Assembly (NCBI RefSeq): GCF_014621775.1
Contig: NZ_CP061204.1
Span: 2,562,501 to 2,626,500, forward strand
DNA from: Stenotrophomonas sp. 169
GTDB lineage: Bacteria > Pseudomonadota > Gammaproteobacteria > Xanthomonadales > Xanthomonadaceae
Reading direction: 5' to 3'
DNA: 64,000 nucleotides
In this document: positions 11,154 through 21,491 of the stretch, piece by piece
Layout: each line of letters begins with the position of its first letter
Position numbering within the stretch: the first letter of the stretch is position 1
Made by a program: the position numbers and the translations under genes
The notes under the pieces: model-generated
The model's input: the letters and a program-made list of their open reading frames with translations, nothing else
Told to the model about the DNA's origin: nothing
Databases searched by the model: none

Positions 11154-11759
11154 ATGCCTGACACCCTCGCCGCTGCCGTCCACCATAGTCTGGAGATCAA
11201 GCACAGCCGCTTCATCGCGCACGCCGCGCCCATCGGCGATGCCAGCGATGCGCTCGCGTTCCTGCAGCATGTCGCGGTGCCCGACGCCACGCATAACTGC
11301 TGGGCCTATCGGCACGGCAACGAATATCGCTCCAGCGATGACGGGGAACCGGCCGGCACGGCGGGCCGGCCGATCCTGGCGGCGATCGACGGACAAGGCT
11401 TCGACCGGATCATGGTGGTGGTGATCCGCTGGTATGGCGGCATCAAGCTGGGTGCCGGCGGACTGGTGCGGGCCTATGGCGGCACGGCAGCCGAGTGCCT
11501 GCGCATCGCGCCGCGCCTGCCACTGATCGCGTTGGCGCAGCTGCACATCCGTGCCGGGTTCGACGATCTGGGCGCGCTGCACGCGGCCTTGGCGGCGCAC
11601 AATGCCCTGAAGCTGGACGAATCGTTCGACGCCGACGGGGTCGCCATCCGCATCGAACTGCCCGTTGACCAGTGCGACGCATTGAAAACGCGCCTGCGCG
11701 ACGCCACCCGTAACCGGGTACGCCTGCTGCAACCTTCCGAGTGCCCCACCGATGACTGA
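11154..11759 (+). CDS. yigZ: IMPACT/YigZ family protein
   Basis: 201-aa member of the UPF0029/IMPACT family. The N-terminal domain carries FIAHAAPIGDASDAL, THNCWAYRHG, SSDDGEPAGTAGRPIL and the hallmark VVVIRWYGGIKLGAGGLVRA; a smaller ferredoxin-like C-terminal domain follows. Bacterial members bind nucleic acid, and their biochemical role is not firmly known. The ATG at 11154 gives MPDTLAAAVHHSLEIKHSRF, aligned with family N termini. The last 8 bp overlap the start of the ABC exporter gene. Confidence 0.88.
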   Translation: MPDTLAAAVHHSLEIKHSRFIAHAAPIGDASDALAFLQHVAVPDATHNCWAYRHGNEYRSSDDGEPAGTAGRPILAAIDGQGFDRIMVVVIRWYGGIKLGAGGLVRAYGGTAAECLRIAPRLPLIALAQLHIRAGFDDLGALHAALAAHNALKLDESFDADGVAIRIELPVDQCDALKTRLRDATRNRVRLLQPSECPTDD

Positions 11760-13515
11760 TGCCGCCCAGCCCCGCCCCACCCTCAAGCGCCTTGGCAGCC
11801 TCAGTACGCTGTGGCCGTTCGTACGCCGCCACGCGGGGCTGTTCAGCGCCTGGCTGGCCGCCTTGGCGGTGTCGTCGGCGGCAACGCTCAGCCTGCCACC
11901 GGCGGTGAAGCAGATGATCGACCACGGCTTCACCGGTGGCGGCCAGATCAACCGCGCCTTCGCCCTGCTGATGCTGGTGGCGGTGGTGATGGCGCTCGCC
12001 ACGGCAGCGCGCTTCTTCTTTGTTTCATTGCTGGGCGAAAAAGTCGTCGCTGACCTGCGCGCGCAGTTGTATGGGCACCTGATCACCCTGGGGGCCGGCT
12101 TCCATGACCGCAATCGCAGCGGCGAACTGGTGTCGCGCCTGACCGCGGACAGCGAACTGCTGCGCAGCGTGATCGGCTCCACCATGTCCGTCGCCCTGCG
12201 CAGCAGCGTGACCGTGGTCGGCAGCCTGGTGATGCTGTTCGTGACCAGTCCGCGGTTGGCCGCCTGGGCCCTGCTGGGCATTCCGCTGGCGGTGCTGCCG
12301 ATCATCATCGGGGCGCGCCGCCTGCGGGGGATCTCACGCGACAGCCAGGACCGCATCGCCGATGCCAACAGTCTGGCCGCCGAAACACTGGGCGCCGTGC
12401 GCACCGTACAGTCACATGCGCGCGAACCCTACGAACAGGCTCGCTTCGGCGTGGCACTGAGCGATTCGATCCGCGCCGCGAAGCGCCGCATCCGCGCGCA
12501 GTCGCTGGTGACGGCCAGCGCCATCCTGCTGGTGTTCGGCGCCATTGTCGGCGTGCTGTGGCTGGGCGCGCACGATGTCATCGCCGGTCGTCTGACGGCC
12601 GGTACGCTCGGGCAGTTCGTGCTGTACGCGCTGATTGGCGGCGGTTCGGTCGGCGCGCTGGCCGAAGTCTGGAATGAGCTGCAACGTGCGTCAGGCGGCA
12701 TGGGCCGGATCAGCGAACTGCTGCAGGAAGACGTGGAGATCCGCGCCCCTGACACGCCCACCGCGCTGCCGGTACCGCTGCGCGGCGAGATCCATTTCGA
12801 CGATGTCGTGTTCCATTACCCGCAGCGCCCGGACACGCCAGCGCTGGAGCATTTCAGCCTGCACGTGCGGCATGGTGAAACCGTGGCGCTGGTCGGTCCT
12901 TCCGGCGCCGGCAAGAGTACGGTGCTGCAGCTGCTGCTGCGTTTTCACGATCCGCTTTCCGGTGCGATCACCGTTGATGGCATCGACCTGCGTGCGATGG
13001 ACCCGGCGTCCCTGCGTGCGCAGCTGGCCCTGGTGCCGCAGCAGCCCACGCTGTTTGCCTCCAGTGCACGGGACAACATCCGCTACGGTCGGCTGGACGC
13101 GAGCGACGCTGAAGTGGAAGCGGCCGCACGCGCCGCCGAAGCGGACGACTTCCTGCGTGCGCTGCCCGAAGGCTACGCGAGCGAGCTGGGCGAGCGCGGT
13201 GCGCGCCTGTCCGGTGGCCAGCAGCAGCGCATCGCCATCGCCCGCGCGTTGCTGAAGGATGCCCCGATCCTGTTGCTCGACGAAGCGACCAGCGCCCTGG
13301 ACGCGCAGAGCGAGCGGGCGGTGCAGCAGGCACTGGAACGCCTGATGGCGGGACGCACCACGCTGGTCATCGCGCATCGCCTGGCGACCATCCTCAAGGC
13401 CGATCGGATCGTGGTGATGGACCATGGACGGATCATCGCCCAGGGCACGCACGAGCAGCTGCTGGCCGAAGGCGGCTTGTACGCGGACCTGGCGAAACTG
13501 CAGTTCATCGATTGA
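11752..13515 (+). CDS. ABC transporter, fused permease and ATPase (MsbA-like exporter)
   Basis: 587-aa half-transporter with an N-terminal six-helix membrane domain (about residues 25-310) and a C-terminal ATPase. Walker A is GPSGAGKST, the Q-loop is LVPQQP, the signature is LSGGQQQR, Walker B is ILLLDEATSALD, and the switch histidine is in VIAHRL. It would dimerise in the inner membrane and export a lipid or hydrophobic compound. The substrate is not determinable from sequence; similar proteins are annotated as lipid A or multidrug exporters. Its start overlaps the IMPACT gene by 8 bp, implying translational coupling. Confidence 0.9.
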   Translation: MTDAAQPRPTLKRLGSLSTLWPFVRRHAGLFSAWLAALAVSSAATLSLPPAVKQMIDHGFTGGGQINRAFALLMLVAVVMALATAARFFFVSLLGEKVVADLRAQLYGHLITLGAGFHDRNRSGELVSRLTADSELLRSVIGSTMSVALRSSVTVVGSLVMLFVTSPRLAAWALLGIPLAVLPIIIGARRLRGISRDSQDRIADANSLAAETLGAVRTVQSHAREPYEQARFGVALSDSIRAAKRRIRAQSLVTASAILLVFGAIVGVLWLGAHDVIAGRLTAGTLGQFVLYALIGGGSVGALAEVWNELQRASGGMGRISELLQEDVEIRAPDTPTALPVPLRGEIHFDDVVFHYPQRPDTPALEHFSLHVRHGETVALVGPSGAGKSTVLQLLLRFHDPLSGAITVDGIDLRAMDPASLRAQLALVPQQPTLFASSARDNIRYGRLDASDAEVEAAARAAEADDFLRALPEGYASELGERGARLSGGQQQRIAIARALLKDAPILLLDEATSALDAQSERAVQQALERLMAGRTTLVIAHRLATILKADRIVVMDHGRIIAQGTHEQLLAEGGLYADLAKLQFID

Positions 13516-13582
13516 CCACGCGCGGCTAACGAGTGGCGGCGCACGCTGGCGCCGCATGTTCGATGATTGAAGGAGGTAGACG

Positions 13583-13774
13583 ATGTCATTCCGTCAGTTT
13601 CCCGCCACCGATTCGGATGGCGAAAGCCGCATCATTCTTGAATTCAAGCCCGACGAGGCGGCATCAGCGGCGAACGCGGTAGAACCGCGTTACGAGCTTG
13701 AAGACGGCCGCGCGTTGGTCCGCAAGGGGCGCGAGTTCGTAACGCCCGGTGGCGATGTGCGCCTGAGCATCTGA
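13583..13774 (+). CDS. Small hypothetical protein
   Basis: 63-aa protein of unknown function, MSFRQFPATDSDGESRIILE at the N terminus. The near-perfect Shine-Dalgarno AAGGAGGT at 13570-13577, five bases before the ATG, makes translation very likely. The sequence is polar and acidic in its first half and ends with GREFVTPGGDVRLSI. No signal peptide or membrane segment is visible. It lies 67 bp after the ABC exporter on the same strand. A pair of inverted GTAG palindromes follows it. Confidence 0.7.
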   Translation: MSFRQFPATDSDGESRIILEFKPDEAASAANAVEPRYELEDGRALVRKGREFVTPGGDVRLSI

Positions 13775-13785
13775 GCGGAAGAAGC

Positions 13786-13861
13786 GGTAGCGCCGAGCCA
13801 TGCTCGGCGGGGACTATCACAGTGTCCCGGGACTATCCGCCGAGCATGTCTCGGCGCTACC
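13786..13861. repeat. Inverted pair of GTAG (SMAG-type) palindromes
   Basis: GGTAGCGCCGAGCCATGCTC at the left and its near-complement ending CTCGGCGCTACCG at the right flank a 28-base spacer, so each arm can form its own hairpin and the two can also pair with each other. This matches the GTAG-headed REP family described in S. maltophilia. Confidence 0.85.
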
Positions 13862-13939
13862 GTGGATGCCACCCTCCGATGGGTGGCGAAATTTTCACCA
13901 CCCATCTTGACAGCCTAGCGTCGCAAGGGATGAGACAGG

Positions 13940-13985
13940 TTATCCACATGTTTGTGCGGAAACCATCCACACGGCCTGTGGATGA
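13940..13985. promoter_or_regulatory. Cluster of three DnaA-box-like motifs
   Basis: TTATCCACA at 13940-13948 is the consensus DnaA box. CCATCCACA follows at 13963-13971, and TGTGGATGA at 13977-13985 reads TCATCCACA on the other strand (one mismatch). The last two form a short inverted repeat. The cluster lies in a non-coding gap just past the 3' end of tyrA. Actual DnaA binding is inference. Confidence 0.45.
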
Positions 13986-13990
13986 AACCG

Positions 13991-15106
13991 TCAGCGTGGA
14001 AGTACGCGGCCGATGCCGCTGTCGTCTACTTCAGCTGCAGCGGCAGCGATGGCCATGTCGCTGCTGCCGGGTACGAAGCCGATGCGGAAATGCACCTCGC
14101 CACCCGGCGTGCGCGAGGAATGGATCGAGGCCAGGCTGATCTGGTGCTGCTCGAACACGTGCAGCAACGCGCGCAGCGAGCCCGGCCTGTCTTCCGGCAG
14201 ATGGACAGACAGCGATTGCCGCTCGGTCAGATCGGCGAGCAGATAACCCACGCGCTCGAAGGTGTAGTTGCCATCGGCGAGTACGTCCGGCCCGAACGCG
14301 TCACGATTGTCGTGCAGCAGCTGCTGGCGGAAAGCCGCGCGTGCGGTGTCATCGCCCTGCAGCACCTGCGACTGCAACTGCTGCAGTTGCGCGATCAGCC
14401 GCTCCAGCATCGGCGCCACGTGCGGGTTGCCGAACTGGATGTCTTCGTAGATCGCCGGGTTCAACGAGAGGATGCGCGAAATGATCGCCGTATCCAGCTC
14501 GAACGAGGCGGAGCGATACGGCAGCAGCGCCGACAGATCACCCAGTTCCGCGGCGTAACCGCGCAGGACGCCCGCCTGCGCAAGATGGCCGGCGTGCACC
14601 ATTGCCTGCACCAGCGCCATCACTTTGTCGTGGTGGACCGGCGTCGTGCGCACGCATTCGGCCTGCAGTGCGGCGCACAGTTCCTGCAGCCACGGCTGCC
14701 AGCGATCCACGCGCGCTTCGCAGACCACCATCACCCTGCCCTTCAGCGTCGGCGCTTTCGGTGGTGCCGTCATGGGGTGAAGGCCTGCCACTTCAGCGCG
14801 TGACGCCAACATCGCCCGCACCGGTGCTTCCTTGACCGAGGTGATGTCCAGCCACAGCCTGCCCGCCTCGCGGCCAGCCGCACGCTGCACGTAGTCGGCG
14901 ATCAATGCGGGGGTGTGGCGGATCGGTGCGGAAAACAGCAGCACATCCGCCTGTTGCAACAGCTGCTCGGGCGTGTGCGACGCAGGATCCGCCGGGTCGT
15001 GGCCGATCACCTGCAGTTGCATGCGCTCGCTGAAAAAGCGCTGCAGCCAGCGCCCATACGCACCGGCGCTGCCGACGATGCCGATCACCTGCGGCGACGC
15101 ACTCAT
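13991..15106 (-). CDS. tyrA: Prephenate dehydrogenase with C-terminal ACT-like domain
   Basis: 371-aa TyrA-type enzyme. It would oxidatively decarboxylate prephenate to 4-hydroxyphenylpyruvate in tyrosine synthesis. The N-terminal dinucleotide fold begins VIGIVGSAGAYGRWL, followed by DVLLFSAPI, ITSVKEAPV and the family LHPM motif (about residue 109). The helical dimerisation part contains HHDKVMALVQAMVHAG. The C terminus (LSVHLPEDRPGSLRALLHVF) looks like an ACT regulatory domain, so feedback control by tyrosine is plausible. There is no fused chorismate mutase. It overlaps pdxY by 4 bp. Confidence 0.85.
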   Translation of the reverse strand: MSASPQVIGIVGSAGAYGRWLQRFFSERMQLQVIGHDPADPASHTPEQLLQQADVLLFSAPIRHTPALIADYVQRAAGREAGRLWLDITSVKEAPVRAMLASRAEVAGLHPMTAPPKAPTLKGRVMVVCEARVDRWQPWLQELCAALQAECVRTTPVHHDKVMALVQAMVHAGHLAQAGVLRGYAAELGDLSALLPYRSASFELDTAIISRILSLNPAIYEDIQFGNPHVAPMLERLIAQLQQLQSQVLQGDDTARAAFRQQLLHDNRDAFGPDVLADGNYTFERVGYLLADLTERQSLSVHLPEDRPGSLRALLHVFEQHQISLASIHSSRTPGGEVHFRIGFVPGSSDMAIAAAAAEVDDSGIGRVLPR

Positions 15107-16011
15107 GCCAGCCGCTCCACCGCGAACCGCTCCGGCTGGGCCAAGGCGGCCGGTGCAGCCGCATGCACGTCGAACTCCTCGACGCCGTTGGCCAGGGTCG
15201 CTTCCAGTGCGGCATGGGTGCCGGACACCGAGCGGCTGATGGCCTGCTGCAGGGTCTCCCCGCGCAGCAGGAAGGCCACGATCAGCGCCATCAGCACATC
15301 GCCGGTACCGGCCACGTCCACCGGCAACAACGGCGAGGTCCAGCGCCAGACGCCTTCGCGGCCCACGGCCAGCGTCACCAGCTCACCGCTCTCGCCCGAC
15401 ACGCTGTGCGCAAGCACCCATTCCGGGCCGCGCTGCAGCAGCGCGCGGGCCGCGGCGATGGCATCGTCCTGGGCCAGCGACGGCATGCCGGTCAGCCGAC
15501 CGAGCTCGAACGCATTGGGCGTGACCAGCCAGGCATGCGGAAGCAGCCGCTCGGCAAAGACCTTCTCCAGGCCCGGCTCAACATAGGGGCCGGTGTGGGT
15601 GTCACCGATCACAGGATCCAGGCAGTAACGCAGCTGCGGACAGAGCGGCAGGATCTCATCCAGCCAATCGGCGAATGCCGCGCCATTGTCGACACTGCCG
15701 AAGTAGCCGGAGACCAGCATCCGCGCACGTTGTGGCAGCCCGCGCTCGCTGGTACCGCGCAGCAGATCGGCGAACCAGTCCACCGGCAGCACGCGGCCAC
15801 GGGTGGTGGCGTAGAACGGCGCGTTGCTCAGCAAGGTGGTCGGTATCTCGGCCACCCGCACGCCCAGCGCGCGCAGCGGCGGTACCGCCGCGCTGTTGCC
15901 GGCGTGGCCGTACACAAGCTGCGACTGGACCGAGATGACATCGACCGGCGAGGGTCCGTCCGGCCGCTGGCGGCGGCCGTGGACCAGATGATTTTCAAGG
16001 GATTCGCTCAT
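15103..16011 (-). CDS. pdxY: Pyridoxal kinase PdxY
   Basis: 302-aa ribokinase-fold kinase that phosphorylates pyridoxal to pyridoxal 5'-phosphate in vitamin B6 salvage. Supporting motifs are VDVISVQSQLVYGHAGNSAA at the N terminus (substrate pocket), YCLDPVIGD, LVTPNAFELGRLTG and the anion-hole VAGTGDVLMALIVAFLLRG near residue 240. The PdxY-type GHAGNSAA and short overall length favour PdxY over PdxK. The first 20 residues before VDVISVQ are longer than in E. coli, so a downstream start is possible. It overlaps tyrA by ATGA. Confidence 0.88.
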   Translation of the reverse strand: MSESLENHLVHGRRQRPDGPSPVDVISVQSQLVYGHAGNSAAVPPLRALGVRVAEIPTTLLSNAPFYATTRGRVLPVDWFADLLRGTSERGLPQRARMLVSGYFGSVDNGAAFADWLDEILPLCPQLRYCLDPVIGDTHTGPYVEPGLEKVFAERLLPHAWLVTPNAFELGRLTGMPSLAQDDAIAAARALLQRGPEWVLAHSVSGESGELVTLAVGREGVWRWTSPLLPVDVAGTGDVLMALIVAFLLRGETLQQAISRSVSGTHAALEATLANGVEEFDVHAAAPAALAQPERFAVERLA

Positions 16012-16114
16012 GGGCGCATTTTACGCCCGTGCCCGGTGGAACGCGCCGCGCCTGACAATACGCGCCACGCCCATTGATGCACCGCGCCCGGTGGAACGCG
16101 CCAAACCTGGCTTC

Positions 16115-16140
16115 GGTAGCGCCGAGCCATGCTCGGCGAG
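16115..16140 (+). repeat. GTAG (SMAG-type) palindrome
   Basis: GGTAGCGCCGAGCCATGCTC followed by GGCGAG: single-copy GTAG hairpin in the pdxY-dnaJ gap, followed by two imperfect GTGGAGCGCAGCGG-like repeats. Confidence 0.8.
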
Positions 16141-16207
16141 CGCAGCGGCTGACCCGTGGAGCGCAGCGGCGAACCCGTGACGGAAAGCGGCCGCCACGCC
16201 CCTGGGA

Positions 16208-17338
16208 TCAGGACGTCATCCGGTCCCAGAAACCCTTCACGCCATCGATGAACGTCGCCGACTTCGGCGAATGCTTGCGCGCGTCCTCGCCCACGAAGGT
16301 GGCTTCGAACTGCTCCATCAGCTTGCGCTGGTCGGGCGTCAGGTTGACCGGGGTCTCCACCACGACACGGCAGTACAGATCGCCTTCGCTGCGGCTGCGT
16401 ACCGATCGCACGCCCTTGCCCCGCAGGCGGAACAGCTTGCCGGTCTGGGTCTCGGCCGGAATGCGTATCTCCGCCTCGCCCCCCAGGGTCGCCACGCGGA
16501 TGCTGTCACCCAATGATGCCTGCGAAATGCGGATCGGCACTTCGCAGTGCAGGTCATCGCCGTCGCGCTGGAAGATCGCGTGGTCGCGCACACGCACTTC
16601 CACGTACAGATCGCCCGGCTGCGTGCCGGCCGGACCGGCCTCGCCTTCGCCGGCCAGACGGATGCGGTCACCGGTATCGACGCCCGCAGGCACCTTCACC
16701 GACAGCACCTTGTCTTCTTCCACGCGGCCGTTGCCGTGGCACGTCTTGCACGGCTGGGCGATGGTCTGCCCGCGGCCGTTGCAATGGTGGCAGGCCTGCT
16801 GCATCGCGAAGATTCCGCGCTGGATGCGCACCTGGCCGCGGCCGTGGCAGACGGTGCAGGTTTCCACCTTGCCGTCTTCCGAACCGCTGCCGTCGCAGTC
16901 ACCGCACTCGGCCAGGGTCGGGATATCGATGCGGCGCTCAACACCGCGCACGGCTTCTTCCAGATCCAGCTCCAGCACGTAGCCGATGTCGGCACCGCGA
17001 CGCGCCTGGCGCGGGCCACCGGCCCCACCTCCGAAAATATTGCCGAAGATGTCACCGAAAATATCGTTCATGTCCGGACCACCCGGACCACCGCCGCCAC
17101 CGCCCATGCCGTGCTCGAAGGCCGCGTGGCCGTGGGCATCGTACATGCGGCGCTTGTTGCCGTCGGACAGCGTTTCGTAGGCTTCCTTGCACTCCTTGAA
17201 GGCAGCCTCCGCCGCCGCGTCACCCGGATTGCGATCGGGGTGATGCTTCATCGCGCAACGACGGTATGCCTTCTTCAGCTCTTCGTCGGTCGCGGTACGG
17301 GCTACGCCCAAAACTTCGTAGTAATCACGCTTGCTCAT
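16208..17338 (-). CDS. dnaJ: Chaperone protein DnaJ
   Basis: 376-aa type-I J protein, co-chaperone that stimulates DnaK ATPase. Residues 1-70 form the J domain with the HPD motif ([10 protein letters not shown]). A Gly-rich linker ([17 protein letters not shown]) follows, then the zinc domain with four CxxCxGxG repeats ([32 protein letters not shown]) and the C-terminal substrate-binding domains. It is last in the hrcA-grpE-dnaK-dnaJ cluster, 155 bp after dnaK. Confidence 0.98.
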   Translation of the reverse strand: MSKRDYYEVLGVARTATDEELKKAYRRCAMKHHPDRNPGDAAAEAAFKECKEAYETLSDGNKRRMYDAHGHAAFEHGMGGGGGGPGGPDMNDIFGDIFGNIFGGGAGGPRQARRGADIGYVLELDLEEAVRGVERRIDIPTLAECGDCDGSGSEDGKVETCTVCHGRGQVRIQRGIFAMQQACHHCNGRGQTIAQPCKTCHGNGRVEEDKVLSVKVPAGVDTGDRIRLAGEGEAGPAGTQPGDLYVEVRVRDHAIFQRDGDDLHCEVPIRISQASLGDSIRVATLGGEAEIRIPAETQTGKLFRLRGKGVRSVRSRSEGDLYCRVVVETPVNLTPDQRKLMEQFEATFVGEDARKHSPKSATFIDGVKGFWDRMTS

Positions 17339-17493
17339 GGAATGGATCGCTTTCCGGTACGTCGGGATTCGTCAAAGCAGAAAAGCGGACATGGTCCGCT
17401 CCTGCGTCGGGCGCCCCGACCCGCTGCTGGCGGTCAGGACCCTGATGCGACGACGGGACGCTGCCGTGAGGCAACGTCCCGCGTCGGTCTGGA

Positions 17494-19410
<1,917 letters not shown>

Positions 19411-19465
19411 GGGGAACTCCTGAAGATAATTCGGTGAATCCGGCCGTGGCCGGTGTATGAATGGG

Positions 19466-19494
19466 ATGTGGGGGAGGCTCGTGGAACATTCAAG
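19466..19494 (-). promoter_or_regulatory. Sigma-32-like heat-shock promoter of dnaK
   Basis: Reading the minus strand, CTTGAA (19494-19489) is followed by a 14-base spacer and CCCCCACAT (19474-19466), a close match to the sigma-32 consensus CTTGAA / CCCCATNT. It lies 56 bp before the dnaK start, so dnaK-dnaJ can be transcribed independently of hrcA-grpE. Match seen by eye, not scored. Confidence 0.65.
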
Positions 19495-19570
19495 CCATCC
19501 CCCGAACGCTGTGTTTCTGCAAGGCCAAACGCGTTCAGCGTCTGGCGGGAAAATCGCGCGGTGCGGCTGG

Positions 19571-19667
19571 TGGACCTTGCCGGGTGCTGGACCTTGCCGG
19601 CTGGACCTTGCCGGCTGCTGGACCTTGCCGGCTGCTGGACCCTGCCGGCTGCTGGACCTTGCCGGGT
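19571..19667. repeat. 17-bp tandem repeat (six units) in the grpE-dnaK gap
   Basis: Six head-to-tail copies of TGGACCTTGCCGGCTGC, the second shortened to 14 bases and others differing by single bases. It sits in the 328-bp gap between grpE and dnaK and runs directly into a GTAG palindrome. Tandem arrays of this size are prone to change copy number. Confidence 0.85.
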
Positions 19668-19722
19668 AGAGCCGACTTCAGTCGGCTGGTCCTACCGCAG
19701 CCGACTGAAGTCGGCTCTACCG
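19665..19722. repeat. GTAGAGCCGACTTCAGTCGGC palindrome pair
   Basis: Two GTAG-family hairpins in opposite orientation: GGTAGAGCCGACTTCAGTCG at the left and CCGACTGAAGTCGGCTCTAC at the right, separated by 13 bases. Same family as the elements at 45284, 59723 and 62471. Confidence 0.85.
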
Positions 19723-19738
19723 TCGCCTGCCGCTGCGA

Positions 19739-20248
19739 TCAGTCCCGCGCGACCACCACCAGCGCGGGGCGCAGCAGGCGGTCGTTGAGCTGGTAGCCCT
19801 TCTGGAACACCTGCACCACGCTGCCCGGTGCGGCGCCGTTGGCGTCTACCTGGCTGATCGCCTGATGGTGTTCCGGGTTGAACGGCTGGCCGGTCGGGTC
19901 CAACAGCACCAGGCCGTTGTCCGCGGCGACCTTCAGCAGCTGCTTGTAGGTCATTTCCAGACCATCGCGCAGCGGGCTGGCCTCTTCGCCCGCCGCCTTC
20001 AGGCCGGCATCCAGGCTGTCGAACACGGGCAGCAGCTCGCCGAGCAGCTTTTCGTTGGCAAAGCGGCGGGCCTGTTCCACGTCACGGGCCACGCGCTTGC
20101 GCTGGTTGTCCAGGTCGGCGCGCTCACGCAGCGCATCGGCCTTGACCTGCTCCAGCTCCCCGCGCAGCTGCTCCAGCTGGTCGTGGTGGGCGGCAGCGGC
20201 CTCGTCGGCGGCCGGGTTGGATTCGATATCGTGCTGATCTTGGTTCAT
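19739..20248 (-). CDS. grpE: Nucleotide exchange factor GrpE
   Basis: 169-aa GrpE, which releases ADP from DnaK. The N-terminal half is a long coiled coil ([20 protein letters not shown]) and the C-terminal beta domain carries [27 protein letters not shown] and [19 protein letters not shown], the family end. The ATG at 20248 ([11 protein letters not shown]) is preferred over an upstream one that would add 13 unrelated residues. It lies 63 bp after hrcA. Confidence 0.97.
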   Translation of the reverse strand: MNQDQHDIESNPAADEAAAAHHDQLEQLRGELEQVKADALRERADLDNQRKRVARDVEQARRFANEKLLGELLPVFDSLDAGLKAAGEEASPLRDGLEMTYKQLLKVAADNGLVLLDPTGQPFNPEHHQAISQVDANGAAPGSVVQVFQKGYQLNDRLLRPALVVVARD

Positions 20249-20289
20249 GTGCGTTTCCCTGGCGGTCACTCCCCGCCTCCATCCCACCT

Positions 20290-20316
20290 AGTGTGGGCGG
20301 GAAACTGCGTTTCAAG
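20290..20316 (-). promoter_or_regulatory. Sigma-32-like promoter of grpE, overlapping the hrcA stop
   Basis: On the minus strand CTTGAA (20316-20311; the next base is also A) is followed by a 13-base spacer and CCCACACT (20297-20290). The -35 match is exact, the -10 partial. The hrcA stop codon TGA lies inside the -35 hexamer. Confidence 0.5.
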
Positions 20317-21376
20317 CGCTGCGTGGCACGGAGTTGACCGATCCGGGAGAAAAGGCCGCCCCCAGCACCTCAGCCGTGGCCTGCACCAGCGGAATCATGC
20401 GGTCGTAGGCCATCCGTTTGGGCCCGATCACCCCCAGCACCCCCAGCACCTGCCCGTCGGCGGTGTACGGTGCGGTCACCAGCGACATGCCTTTCAGCGG
20501 CACCACCCCGGTTTCTTCGCCGATGAAGATGCGCACGCCCGGCGCCTGGATGGTGCGCTCAAGCAGCTGCAGGATCTCGCGCTTGCTGGAGAACAGCTCG
20601 AACAGTTCGCGCAGGCGCTCCAGGTCAGTCAGGTCCTGCACGCCCATCAGACGGGTCTGGCCGGCCACCAGCATGTCGTCGGCCGGCGGCTCCAGCGCCT
20701 GTTCGGCCAGCTCGATGCTGTGCGCCAACAACTGCTCCATCTCGCTGCGGGTGTCGCGCAGTTCGTGCAGCAGGCGGCGGCGGATCTGCGCCAGCGGCAC
20801 CCCGGCAAAGTGGGCATTGAGGTAATTGGCCACCTGCTCCAGCTCGCCCGGCTCCCAGGGCCGGCGCGCCTCGATCACCCGGTTCTGCACCTCGTTGTCG
20901 GCGAACACCACGATCGCCAGCACCCGGTGTGCGTCCAGCGCCACGAAATCGATCTGGCGGAAGGCAAACTGCCCTCGCCGGGGCGCGCTGACCACCCCGA
21001 CGAAGTGACTCATCGCCGACAGCAGCTCCGATGCGCTGCCCAGCAGGGCCTGCGTACCGGCGCCGCTGGGCAGCTCGCTGCGCAGCCGGCTGAGGTCCTG
21101 TTCGCCCGGCGGATGCATCTGCACCAGGCTGTCGACGAATACCCGATAGCCATGCGCCGTGGGCACGCGACCGGCCGACGTGTGCGGCGAACTCAGCAGC
21201 CCCAGCTCTTCCAGGTCGCCCAGGATGTTGCGGATGGTTGCCGCACTGACGTCCAGCCCGGACGTGCGCGCAAGCGTTGCCGACCCGACCGGTTCGCCAT
21301 CCTGGATGTGGCGGGCGATCAGGGTGCGCAGCAGATGGCGTGAACGTGGAGCAAGGTTGTCGAAAGACGACGGCAT
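20312..21376 (-). CDS. hrcA: Heat-inducible transcription repressor HrcA
   Basis: 354-aa HrcA. The N-terminal winged helix-turn-helix is seen in HLLRTLIARHIQDGEPVGSA...LDVSAATIRNILGDLEELGL, followed by HTSAGRVPTAHGYRVFVDSL, a strong family signature. The dimerisation and GAF-like region contains VLAIVVFADNEVQNRVI and the C terminus has GVLGVIGPKRMAYDRMIPLV. It heads the cluster with grpE. No classical CIRCE element was found by eye near it, but a short dyad lies 10 bp before the start. recN is divergent. Confidence 0.95.
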   Translation of the reverse strand: MPSSFDNLAPRSRHLLRTLIARHIQDGEPVGSATLARTSGLDVSAATIRNILGDLEELGLLSSPHTSAGRVPTAHGYRVFVDSLVQMHPPGEQDLSRLRSELPSGAGTQALLGSASELLSAMSHFVGVVSAPRRGQFAFRQIDFVALDAHRVLAIVVFADNEVQNRVIEARRPWEPGELEQVANYLNAHFAGVPLAQIRRRLLHELRDTRSEMEQLLAHSIELAEQALEPPADDMLVAGQTRLMGVQDLTDLERLRELFELFSSKREILQLLERTIQAPGVRIFIGEETGVVPLKGMSLVTAPYTADGQVLGVLGVIGPKRMAYDRMIPLVQATAEVLGAAFSPGSVNSVPRSA

Positions 21377-21386
21377 CGGATCAGCC

Positions 21387-21399
21387 TGTGAGACTCACA
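21387..21399. promoter_or_regulatory. 13-bp dyad upstream of hrcA
   Basis: TGTGAG-A-CTCACA, a perfect 6-bp-arm dyad ending 10 bp upstream of the hrcA start codon on the minus strand. Its core GAGACTCA recurs 87 bp away at 21477-21484 next to recN. Confidence 0.4.
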
Positions 21400-21472
21400 C
21401 ACTAGATAATGCCGACATGCCCTCTTGGCAAGTCATTGGACCACCCCGTCGCCCGTGCTAGCGTTGCGCGGC

Positions 21473-21485
21473 TTGAGAGACTCAA
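21473..21485. promoter_or_regulatory. 13-bp dyad upstream of recN
   Basis: TTGAG-AGA-CTCAA dyad, ending 6 bp before the recN ATG where a ribosome-binding site would be expected. It shares GAGACTCA with the hrcA-side dyad. It does not look like a LexA box. Confidence 0.35.
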
Positions 21486-21491
21486 CGGACC

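Noticed and set aside
21377..21491. CIRCE element at hrcA
   Set aside because: No TTAGCACTC-N9-GAGTGCTAA or close variant by eye; only the shorter dyad described.
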